Part shown: positions 1-5,255 of the stretch, piece by piece
Position numbering within the stretch: position 1 is the first letter of the stretch
Layout of the letters: the number at the start of each line of letters is the position of its first letter
NCBI GenBank assembly: GCA_009885415.1
Contig: VFKU01000380.1
Coordinates: forward strand, 1 to 5,255
Source of the DNA: Rhodothermota bacterium
GTDB taxonomy: Bacteria; Hydrogenedentota; Hydrogenedentia; Hydrogenedentales; GCA-2746185
DNA: 5,255 nucleotides
Direction: 5' to 3'
Program-made: the position numbers and the translations under genes
Notes under the pieces: generated by a model
Told to the model about the DNA's origin: nothing
Databases searched by the model: none
The model's input: the letters and a program-made list of their open reading frames with translations, nothing else

Positions 1-788
1 AGGAGGGCGTCTTCTTGCGCGAGTTGACGCGCTCGTTCGTAGGGCAGGGCGCGCGCGACGGCTTTAAAGTGCTGCTTGAAGTGCGCGAATCCGCAGGCCT
101 CGAGGACGGCTTCGTACACGGCTTGATCGGGCCCGGCGCGATCCATGCGCTCGCGGAGCGTGCGTGCTTTGAAGAGCATGCGCCATTCGCCGGCGAGTTG
201 GAGCAGCTCGAGCAGACGCCCGGAGCCGTAGGCCTCGACGATGCCGGCGCAGCGTCCGAAAGTACCTTCGAGGCGCTGGCCGGCGGGCTCGAGGTCGACG
301 CGTTCGGCGAGGGCCTCGATATCTTCTTCAAGATGCGGCCGCAGCGCCAGCGAGGGGATCGGCCGGCCCGAGGCGGTGATTGCGCGGGCGTCGTCCGGCG
401 CGGCGTCGAGCACGACGTGGAGGATGACTTCGTCGTAACGCGCGTCGAGATGGTGGCCGTGCTGGCGCCATCCGGCGGAGACGAGATGAATCTCCACGTC
501 GCCAGTTCGGAGGCGGCCGTCGAATTCGATTTGGGCGGCGCGGAAGTCGGGGCCGTCGGCGCGGTTCCACCAGCCGGGGGAAACGACGCGCAGCGGGCAG
601 CCTTCGGCGGTGCGCAGTTCCTTGGCGCGAAATAGCTGGTCGTACCAGATGGCCTGGACGAGGTCTTCGCTGACGTTTTCCGGGCGTTCGCGTGCCGCGA
701 CTGGCCCGAGCGCGCGGAGACGGGCGTAGCCTTCGGAGAAGCGCGCGGGCGCGTCTTCCTGACGGTTTACAGCCACGGAAACACGCAT
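1..788 (-). CDS. DUF2851 family protein, N-terminal part (cut by left window edge)
   Basis: Reading the minus strand from ATG at 788-786 gives an open frame of 262 codons that runs off the window without a stop, so the C-terminus is missing. The protein matches the DUF2851 family pattern: VQAIWYDQLF (about 45-53), VVSPGWWNRADGPDF (68-82), GDVEIHLVSAGWRQHGHH (96-113), then YDEVILHVV (118-126). A helical segment with YEAVLEACGF (225-234) and ALPYER follows. Family members are, from memory, somewhat over 400 residues, so roughly 60% is present. The function of DUF2851 is unknown. The first ~38 residues look variable, with homology starting near ENVSEDL. No clear Shine-Dalgarno precedes the ATG, and the arm of an inverted repeat begins only 7 bp upstream of it. 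No better start is visible. The gene is transcribed divergently from the aldo/keto reductase. Family assignment is firm; the start is moderately sure. Confidence 0.85.
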   Translation of the reverse strand, partial: MRVSVAVNRQEDAPARFSEGYARLRALGPVAARERPENVSEDLVQAIWYDQLFRAKELRTAEGCPLRVVSPGWWNRADGPDFRAAQIEFDGRLRTGDVEIHLVSAGWRQHGHHLDARYDEVILHVVLDAAPDDARAITASGRPIPSLALRPHLEEDIEALAERVDLEPAGQRLEGTFGRCAGIVEAYGSGRLLELLQLAGEWRMLFKARTLRERMDRAGPDQAVYEAVLEACGFAHFKQHFKAVARALPYERARQLAQEDAL

Positions 789-795
789 GCGCAGA

Positions 796-925
796 GGGAG
801 GGACGCGCTCCTGCGCGTCCGAGGGTTAACCAGACGCCACTGAAATCGCGGGTTGACGGGCGGTTTTCTGCGGTATGGTTTTGGATTCGGGTGTGCGTGC
901 GGACGCGCGGGAGCGCGTCCCTCCC
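796..925. repeat. Nested inverted repeat: two REP-like hairpins in opposite orientation
   Basis: Positions 796-821 and 900-925 are reverse complements over 26 bp with a single difference (T at 812 faces G at 909, a G-U pair in RNA). The arms are 78 bp apart. Each arm also holds its own palindrome: GGACGCGC-TCCT-GCGCGTCC at 801-820 and GGACGCGC-GGGA-GCGCGTCC at 901-920, both 8-bp stems with 4-nt loops. Each palindrome carries a one-sided outer GGGAG tail. The sequence could fold as two small hairpins or one long stem. This organisation resembles paired REP/BIME elements mobilised by RAYT-type transposases; that identity is inferred. No obvious target-site duplication flanks the unit, and there is no T-tract for a simple intrinsic terminator. 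It occupies most of the divergent intergenic region and may act as an insulator between the two transcription units. Confidence 0.8.
853..879 (+). promoter_or_regulatory. Possible sigma70-type promoter inside the repeat loop
   Basis: TTGACG at 853-858 and TATGGT at 874-879 resemble -35 and -10 boxes (5/6 and 4/6 matches) with a short 15-bp spacer, pointing toward the aldo/keto reductase. A transcript from here would carry the right-hand repeat arm in a leader of about 110 nt. The spacing is suboptimal and the promoter preference of this organism is unknown, so this is only a candidate. Confidence 0.2.
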
Positions 926-999
926 CAATCGCCGTTCTTGGTGAATGGTGCTTGGCATTGTTACCATTCGGTCTGACCTTATTTATTGGAGTATAGCCC

Positions 1000-1998
1000 A
1001 TGCGGTATGTGCGCTTCGGCCAGGCGGGGATCAAGGTGTCGGAGCTTTGCCTGGGGACGATGACTTTTGGGAATGAGGCCGACGAGGCGCTCTCTCGGCT
1101 GATCATGGATCGCGCGCTGGAGGCGGGGGTCAATTTTTTCGACACGGCCGACATCTATACGCGCGGGACGACGGAGCAGATTGTCGGGCGCTGGTTGCAG
1201 GAGCGGCGCGACGCGATCGTGCTGGCGACAAAGGTTTATTTTCCTACGGGGAAGGGCGTCAACGAGCGCGGGTCGTCGCGGCTGCATATTTTGAAGGGGG
1301 TCGAGGCGAGTTTGAAGCGCTTGCAGACCGACTATATCGACGTGCTGTATTTGCATCATTGGGACGAGGGGACCCCGTTGGAAGAATCGCTGGGGGCGAT
1401 GGACCAGTTGGTGCGCCAGGGCAAGGTGCATTATTTGGCGGTGTCGAACTTCAGCGCGTGGCAGACGGTGAAGGCGATCGAGTGCGCCAAGGCGAATGGT
1501 TTTGCTCCGGTGAGCGCGCTGCAACCGATGTATAGCCTTGTGAAGCGCGTGGCGGAGGTGGAGATTTTGCCGATGGCGGCGCATGAGGGGATCGCGGTGT
1601 GTCCCTACAACGCGATGGGCGCGGGGTTGCTCACGGGCAAATACAATCGCGGCGAGACGGGGCGGATCACGGTGCACCCGATGTACGCCGAGCGCTACAA
1701 GGATCCGAGCTACCTTGAGATTGCGGAGAAGTTCTGCGCACATGCGAAGACGCTCGGCGTGACGTCGGCCGCGCTCTCGGTGGCGTGGGTCGTGTCGCAT
1801 CCGGCGGTGACTTCGGCGCTGGTCGGGGCGCGGAATGTGGAGCAGCTCGATCAGGCGCTGGCGAGCCAGGAAATTACGTTGACGCCGGAGGAGCGCGAGG
1901 CGATCGCGGCGCTTTCACCGGCGCCGCCGTTGCCGACCGATCGCGAGCCGGCGGCGGCGATGCACATTTCCAAAGAGGCGGAGCATCGGGCGCGCTAG
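1000..1998 (+). CDS. Aldo/keto reductase family oxidoreductase
   Basis: This is a complete 332-residue cytosolic (alpha/beta)8-barrel oxidoreductase, expected to reduce an aldehyde or ketone with NADPH. The family pattern runs throughout: VSELCLGTMTFG near the N-terminus, FFDTADIYTRG (46-56), ATK (76-78), YIDVLYLHHWD (112-122), SNFSAW (149-154), GLLTGKY (209-215) and SALVGARNVEQL (272-283), the coenzyme phosphate-binding region. The catalytic tetrad is intact as D48, Y53, K78 and H119. Length is normal for the non-AKR1 branch that includes YajO- and YhdN-like enzymes. The ATG is supported by GGAG at 988-991, 8 nt upstream. Substrate cannot be told from sequence. The tail beyond about 308 is Pro/Ala-rich and probably disordered. 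It is transcribed divergently from the DUF2851 gene and lies 161 bp before the MoxR gene, so it is probably a separate transcription unit. Confidence 0.95.
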   Translation: MRYVRFGQAGIKVSELCLGTMTFGNEADEALSRLIMDRALEAGVNFFDTADIYTRGTTEQIVGRWLQERRDAIVLATKVYFPTGKGVNERGSSRLHILKGVEASLKRLQTDYIDVLYLHHWDEGTPLEESLGAMDQLVRQGKVHYLAVSNFSAWQTVKAIECAKANGFAPVSALQPMYSLVKRVAEVEILPMAAHEGIAVCPYNAMGAGLLTGKYNRGETGRITVHPMYAERYKDPSYLEIAEKFCAHAKTLGVTSAALSVAWVVSHPAVTSALVGARNVEQLDQALASQEITLTPEEREAIAALSPAPPLPTDREPAAAMHISKEAEHRAR

Positions 1999-2014
1999 AA
2001 AATTGGGCGCGCCC

Positions 2015-2038
2015 GTGCCGCCTGGAAGGCGGCGCTAC
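2015..2038 (-). repeat. REP-like palindrome with 5' GTAG tetranucleotide
   Basis: On the plus strand GCCGCCT (2017-2023), a GGA loop and AGGCGGC (2027-2033) form a perfect 7-bp hairpin, extended to 9 bp by a T-G wobble (2016/2034) and a G-C pair (2015/2035). Read on the minus strand, GTAG (2038-2035) stands directly before the palindrome, the signature layout of REP elements linked to RAYT (IS200/IS605-related) transposases. It lies just after the aldo/keto reductase stop codon. No T-run follows, so it is a poor intrinsic terminator, though such hairpins can protect mRNA 3' ends. The hairpin is certain; REP membership needs more genomic copies. Confidence 0.65.
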
Positions 2039-2112
2039 GATTGTGGCGCATCGGCCGGGACGGCGCGCTAGGGTTTGCAGCGCGGGGGTGGGGCGGGTAC
2101 CATGGTGGACGT

Positions 2113-2140
2113 TTGGCCCATTTCCGTAGAGCGATAAACT
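2113..2140 (+). promoter_or_regulatory. Possible promoter for the MoxR-kinase-transpeptidase genes
   Basis: TTGGCC at 2113-2118 and TAAACT at 2135-2140 match the sigma70 -35 and -10 consensus at 4/6 each with a 16-bp spacer. They sit in a locally AT-richer patch just before the MoxR gene. Transcription would begin near 2147, leaving a leader of only about a dozen nucleotides. Support is motif resemblance and position only. Confidence 0.3.
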
Positions 2141-2159
2141 ACAGGGGCACGCAATTTCA

Positions 2160-3119
2160 GTGAGCGGATTTCGCGACGCGATTAAGAATATCGTCACCAA
2201 TGTCGAGAAGGTCGTGCTCGGCAAGACGGACACGATCCGCATGGCCTTGTCGGCGGTGCTGGGCGGCGGGCATGTGCTGATCGAGGACGTGCCGGGGGTG
2301 GCGAAGACGATCTTGGTGCGGACGCTGGCGGTGTCGAGCGGATGCACCTTCTCACGCATTCAGTGTACTCCGGACTTGTTGCCGTCGGATGTAAGCGGTG
2401 TGTCGATTTTCAATCAGCAGACGCGCGAGTTTGAGTTTCGCCCCGGGCCGCTGTTTCACCAGATCGTGGTGGCGGATGAAATCAATCGCGCGACGCCGCG
2501 CACGCAGTCTGCGTTTCTTGAAGCGATGGCCGAGGGCCAGGTGACGGTGGACGGGGTGACGCGGACGCTGGAGAAGCCGTTTATCGTGTTCGCGACGCAG
2601 AACCCGATCGAGCACGAGGGGACCTTTCCGCTGCCCGAGGCGCAGCTCGACCGTTTCATGATGAAGATTTCGGTGGGCTATCCGAATCTGATGGACGAGG
2701 CGCGCTTGCTCGAGCTGACGCGGATGTCGCACCCGATCGATTCTGTGCAGCCGGTGTGCGACGCGGAGACGATCCGGCAGATGCAGGTGTCGGTGCGCGA
2801 AATCTTCTTGCACGAGAAGGTGCGCGAGTACCTGTTACGCATTGTCAGCAGAACTCGCGATTCGGTCCATCTTTCGCTGGGCGGGAGTCCGCGTGCGTCG
2901 ATGGCGCTGTTCCGCGCGGCGCAGGCCTATGCGGCGGTGCTCGGGCGTGGCTACGTGATCCCCGACGACATCAAGATGCTCGCACCGCCGGTGTTGCAGC
3001 ACCGGCTGATTCTGAATCCCGAGAGCCGGCTGCGGCGCGTGACGCAGGAGAGCGTGCTGCGTGATATACTCAAAGAAGTGCCGGTGCCCGCGGGCGGAGG
3101 CGACTGGAAGCCGCGCTGA
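2160..3119 (+). CDS. MoxR-family AAA+ ATPase
   Basis: A complete 319-residue cytosolic ATPase of the MoxR branch of AAA+ proteins, which act as chaperone-like remodelling machines. Visible motifs are Walker A EDVPGVAKT (42-50, K49), Walker B VVADEIN (103-109, D106/E107), sensor 1 FATQNP (144-149, N148), the arginine-finger segment EAQLDRF (160-166, R165), and sensor 2 GGSPRAS (241-247, R245) in the C-terminal lid. All key residues are present, so it should bind and hydrolyse ATP. The start is GTG at 2160, the first start codon after an in-frame stop at 2127-2129. The upstream AGGGG (2143-2147) is 12 nt away, so initiation may be weak. Length is typical. MoxR genes usually precede DUF58 and VWA genes; here a kinase gene follows after 54 bp, so the client is not evident. 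Confidence 0.95.
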   Translation: MSGFRDAIKNIVTNVEKVVLGKTDTIRMALSAVLGGGHVLIEDVPGVAKTILVRTLAVSSGCTFSRIQCTPDLLPSDVSGVSIFNQQTREFEFRPGPLFHQIVVADEINRATPRTQSAFLEAMAEGQVTVDGVTRTLEKPFIVFATQNPIEHEGTFPLPEAQLDRFMMKISVGYPNLMDEARLLELTRMSHPIDSVQPVCDAETIRQMQVSVREIFLHEKVREYLLRIVSRTRDSVHLSLGGSPRASMALFRAAQAYAAVLGRGYVIPDDIKMLAPPVLQHRLILNPESRLRRVTQESVLRDILKEVPVPAGGGDWKPR

Positions 3120-3130
3120 GGCGGCGCGGC
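3110..3130 (+). other. Hairpin spanning the MoxR stop codon
   Basis: GCCGCGCTG (3110-3118) can pair with CGGCGCGGC (3122-3130) as a 9-bp stem with one G-U pair and a 3-nt loop (AGG). The TGA stop codon (3117-3119) lies at the tip. No T-tract follows, so it is not a standard terminator. It could influence mRNA processing or kinase expression relative to MoxR, or be chance in GC-rich DNA. Confidence 0.35.
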
Positions 3131-3173
3131 CCCGCGGACGATTGGCGCGCAAGGATTCGCGGATCTGTTTGCC

Positions 3174-4136
3174 ATGTTGGGTATTTTTTCGAGGAAGAAA
3201 GTGGTCCCCGCCGCCAAGGCGCTTGTGGACGAGGCGCTCGACGAGCGCGACATCTTCGACGAGGACGACGACAATCAACTCGAGCTCACGCACGTCGATC
3301 ACTACGAGATCATCAAGCCGATCGGCTCGGGCGGTATGGGCAAGGTGTACAAGGCGATCGATCGCGAGCGCGATCTGACGGTCGCTATCAAGGTGCTTGA
3401 CCGGCGCTACGACGTCGAGCGCAAGCGCCGCCGGCGCGACCACCTTGGCCGTGAAATCCTGATTGCCGCACGGCTCAACCACGAGACGGTGGTGCGTTAC
3501 CACAAGGAAATCATCGAAGCGCGCGATCGCAACGAGCACATGCGCCGCTGTTTGCTGATGGAGTATGTGGACGGCTTCGATTTGCGCAAGCACATCAAGG
3601 AACGCGATCTCGCGATGCGCAAGATGATCGAGATCATGTATCGGCTATGCACCGGTCTGGATTATCTGCACACCCACGGCATTGTCCACCGGGACATCAA
3701 GCCGGGTAACTTCATGCTGACCCGCGACCAGAAGAAGGTGAAGATATTCGACTTTGGTCTTTCGAAGTCGAGTTCGAGTTGGCGGACACGCTTCATGCGG
3801 GAGGCGGGCGGGACCCGCGCCTATATGCCCCCGGAACAGTTACGGAACAAGAACGCCAAGCTCGACGCGCGCTCGGACATTTTCTCTTTCGGCATCTCGA
3901 TGTACGAGTTGTTCGCCGGGCGGCACCCGTGCGCCGGGAGCGACGCCAAAGAAATCCAGAAACAGATTGTGAGCAGCCAGTACCGCTTCGAGCCTCCGTC
4001 GAAGTATAATCCCGACGTGCCGCCGCAGATGGACAAGATCATTTTGAAGTGCTTGCGGCGCACGCCGGAAAAGCGGTACCAGAGCGTGACCGAAATCCTG
4101 CTGGATCTTTCGCGGATTTCGGGCTCGCGCATCTGA
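3174..4136 (+). CDS. Hanks-type serine/threonine protein kinase, soluble
   Basis: A 320-residue protein kinase that should phosphorylate Ser/Thr on target proteins. The kinase domain spans about 44-315: glycine loop IGSGGMGKVY (50-59), VAIK with K73, helix-C glutamate E94, HRDIKPGN (172-179, catalytic D174, N179), DFG (193-195), activation segment ending AGGTRAYMPPE (211-221), and DIFSFG (235-240). All catalytic residues are intact. It is an RD kinase, so activation-loop phosphorylation is likely; S197, S199-S202, T205 and T214 are candidates. A 43-residue leader contains a strongly acidic run (about 19-33), and a very basic stretch (77-88) sits before helix C. There is no transmembrane segment, PASTA or other sensor domain after the kinase fold, unlike PknB-type receptors, so it is predicted cytosolic. 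ATG at 3174 is preceded by GGAT at 3161-3164, 9 nt away. Confidence 0.95.
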   Translation: MLGIFSRKKVVPAAKALVDEALDERDIFDEDDDNQLELTHVDHYEIIKPIGSGGMGKVYKAIDRERDLTVAIKVLDRRYDVERKRRRRDHLGREILIAARLNHETVVRYHKEIIEARDRNEHMRRCLLMEYVDGFDLRKHIKERDLAMRKMIEIMYRLCTGLDYLHTHGIVHRDIKPGNFMLTRDQKKVKIFDFGLSKSSSSWRTRFMREAGGTRAYMPPEQLRNKNAKLDARSDIFSFGISMYELFAGRHPCAGSDAKEIQKQIVSSQYRFEPPSKYNPDVPPQMDKIILKCLRRTPEKRYQSVTEILLDLSRISGSRI

Positions 4137-4139
4137 GCG

Positions 4140-4158
4140 CCGCCGCAACTTCCGGCGG
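4140..4158 (+). terminator. Weak hairpin after the kinase gene
   Basis: CCGCCG (4140-4145) can pair with CGGCGG (4153-4158) around a 7-nt loop, starting 3 bases after the kinase stop codon. A short TTTT occurs only 10 bases beyond the stem (4169-4172), so intrinsic termination would be inefficient at best. It may partially separate the kinase from the transpeptidase gene. Confidence 0.2.
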
Positions 4159-4192
4159 GGGTTGGGGATTTTAAGCGTGCGGGGCGGGGTGT

Positions 4193-4204
4193 CAGCGCGC
4201 GCTG
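4193..4204. promoter_or_regulatory. 12-bp perfect palindrome before the transpeptidase gene
   Basis: CAGCGCGCGCTG is a perfect palindrome ending 22 bp before the transpeptidase ATG. The position would suit an operator, but the alternating GC core is easily produced by chance in this composition, and symmetry does not extend into the flanks. Confidence 0.2.
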
Positions 4205-4226
4205 TGTGAACTGGGGGAATACCGAC

Positions 4227-5255
4227 ATGCCAAGGCCAAGATCGAGACGGCGCGAGCCGAAGCTGTTTAAGGTCATTCTGGTCATTTTCGTGCTCGGCGC
4301 GATCGCGGCCGGGGTGCTGAAAATTTCGCAGGTGTTTCAGCACCGCATCGACCAGCGCGTCGAGGCGGCGGCGGTGGAGAACCTCGACAAGGTCCGCGCG
4401 CTGGCCGACAAGGGCGAGACCGTCGAGGCGACGCGAATCCTTCGTCCGATACTTGATCGCGTCAAAGACCCCTCCATCGCGCAACAAGCCCTGGTGCTTC
4501 AGGCTGAGCTCGAAGAGAAAGGCGGCAACAAAGACGCCGCGCTCGAGAGTTTGCGGCGGGCGGCCGAGGACTTCGCCGGCAGCCCCGATCAGCCGGCGTC
4601 CGCGCTTCGTTATGCGCGGGCGCTCGAGGAGCGCGGCCGCGGCGCCGATGCGCTCAAGGTGTATGAGCAGGTGCGCGACACGGCGCCTCCGGCCTTCCGC
4701 GCGCCCGCGCAGATCGCGCTGGCCGCGCACCACGAGACGCAGAACGAGTCCCCGGCGGCCTTGGAAATTTACGCGAAGGTGATGAAAGACGCGGAGCTCC
4801 ATTCGGAGGAGTGGTTTACGGCCGCGCACGCCATCGGCAACGAGAACGTGCGGAAGATTTTCTCGCGCGAGCCGACCCCAGACAGCAAGTTTCACCTGGT
4901 CGAGCGCGGCGATTCGCTCACGAGCATCGGCATCAAGCTGAACACGACCTTCGGCCTGCTTACGCGGGCGAACGGCCTGGACGAGAACGCGCAGTTGCGT
5001 TTGAATCAGAGCCTCAAATATACGCCAAAGGATTTTCAGATAATTGTGGAGCGTTCGACGACCCGGCTGTATTTGCTGGACGGCAACGGCGTGTTCAAGG
5101 TGTACCGCTGCGGACTGGGCAAGTCGACCAACCCGACGACGCCCGGCCGCTATCGCGTGGGGAACAAGCAGATGAATCCCATCTGGTACAAGCCCGGATC
5201 GGCGCCCGTGCCGGCGGGATCGCCGGAGAATGAGCTGGGGACGCGGTGGATGCCG
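4227..5255 (+). CDS. Membrane-anchored TPR-like/LysM/YkuD L,D-transpeptidase (cut by right window edge)
   Basis: An open frame of 343 codons reaches the window end without a stop. Domain order: basic N-terminus (1-12), one transmembrane helix (about 14-32), a helical region with TPR-like repeats (about 87-190, for example SALRYARALEERGR at 125-138 and PAALEIYAKV at 176-185), a LysM domain (about 222-266, with VERGDSL and a central RANGL), then the start of a YkuD domain (from about 270, with RLYLLDG, CGLGKS, TTPGRYRV and GSPENELGTRWMP). YkuD enzymes form 3-3 cross-links in peptidoglycan or attach proteins to it; LysM binds glycan. The catalytic SxGC-type motif is not in the window, so activity cannot be confirmed. 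The topology places the catalytic part outside the cytoplasmic membrane. GGGGGA at 4213-4218, 8 nt upstream, supports this ATG over an in-frame GTG at 4206. The gene lies 90 bp after the kinase. Confidence 0.92.
   Translation, partial: MPRPRSRRREPKLFKVILVIFVLGAIAAGVLKISQVFQHRIDQRVEAAAVENLDKVRALADKGETVEATRILRPILDRVKDPSIAQQALVLQAELEEKGGNKDAALESLRRAAEDFAGSPDQPASALRYARALEERGRGADALKVYEQVRDTAPPAFRAPAQIALAAHHETQNESPAALEIYAKVMKDAELHSEEWFTAAHAIGNENVRKIFSREPTPDSKFHLVERGDSLTSIGIKLNTTFGLLTRANGLDENAQLRLNQSLKYTPKDFQIIVERSTTRLYLLDGNGVFKVYRCGLGKSTNPTTPGRYRVGNKQMNPIWYKPGSAPVPAGSPENELGTRWMP

Noticed and set aside
15..635. 206-codon plus-strand open frame
   Set aside because: It is antisense to the DUF2851 gene, whose minus-strand translation shows recognisable family motifs. 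The plus-strand product is low-complexity Ala/Gly/Glu-rich and resembles nothing.
767..967. 66-codon minus-strand open frame across the intergenic repeat
   Set aside because: It runs through both repeat arms, overlaps the DUF2851 start in another frame and has no recognisable domain.
952..985. Promoter-like TTGGCA or TTGTTA followed by TATTTA just before the aldo/keto reductase
   Set aside because: The TTGGCA pairing has too long a spacer, and the TTGTTA pairing has only a 3/6 match in the -10 box, so it was not listed as a feature.
979..1800. 273-codon minus-strand open frame
   Set aside because: It is a mirror of the aldo/keto reductase, rich in Arg/His/Leu, as expected from antisense reading of GC-rich codons.
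2352..2813. 153-codon minus-strand open frame
   Set aside because: It lies entirely inside the MoxR gene and has the Arg/His-rich composition of an antisense shadow.
2835..3593. 252-codon minus-strand open frame
   Set aside because: It crosses the MoxR-kinase junction antisense to two well-supported genes and shows no family motifs.
3840..4895. 351-codon minus-strand open frame, the longest stop-to-stop product apart from the real genes
   Set aside because: It is antisense to both the kinase and the transpeptidase. Its length reflects scarcity of stop codons in GC-rich DNA, and its product is Arg/Leu-rich without domains.
2160..5255. Interpretation as a defence or toxin-antitoxin system (AAA+ ATPase plus kinase)
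   Set aside because: No nuclease, sensor or toxin partner is visible, and the third gene is a cell-wall enzyme. MoxR and Hanks kinases are common housekeeping or regulatory families.

Overview
This GC-rich bacterial window holds five protein-coding genes. One is on the minus strand at the left edge. Four are on the plus strand and the last of these runs off the right edge. There are no RNA genes, no CRISPR array and no recognisable transposase. The organism cannot be named from this sequence. The DUF2851 protein, the LysM/YkuD protein with a 'PVPAGSPENELGTRWMP'-type segment, the eukaryotic-like kinase and the REP-like palindromes together fit a member of the Planctomycetes-Verrucomicrobia-Lentisphaerae group or an allied uncultured phylum. 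That placement is inference.

Layout. Positions 1-788 (minus) encode the N-terminal ~262 residues of a DUF2851-family protein, cut by the window edge. A divergent intergenic region (789-999) carries a 26-bp inverted repeat with 78 bp between its arms, and each arm is itself a hairpin. Positions 1000-1998 (plus) encode a complete aldo/keto reductase. A 161-bp gap follows with a GTAG-type REP hairpin and a possible promoter. Positions 2160-3119 encode a MoxR-family AAA+ ATPase, 3174-4136 a soluble Hanks-type Ser/Thr kinase, and 4227 to the right edge a membrane-anchored TPR-like/LysM/YkuD L,D-transpeptidase whose catalytic cysteine lies beyond the window.

The last three genes are co-directional with gaps of 54 and 90 bp and may form an operon. 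The combination is the most interesting part of the window. MoxR ATPases normally sit beside DUF58 and VWA-domain partners. Here the immediate neighbours are a kinase and a peptidoglycan-binding, cross-linking enzyme. An envelope-related chaperone/phosphorylation module is a reasonable hypothesis, but the sequence shows only gene order, not a functional link. The aldo/keto reductase and the DUF2851 gene are probably unrelated neighbours.
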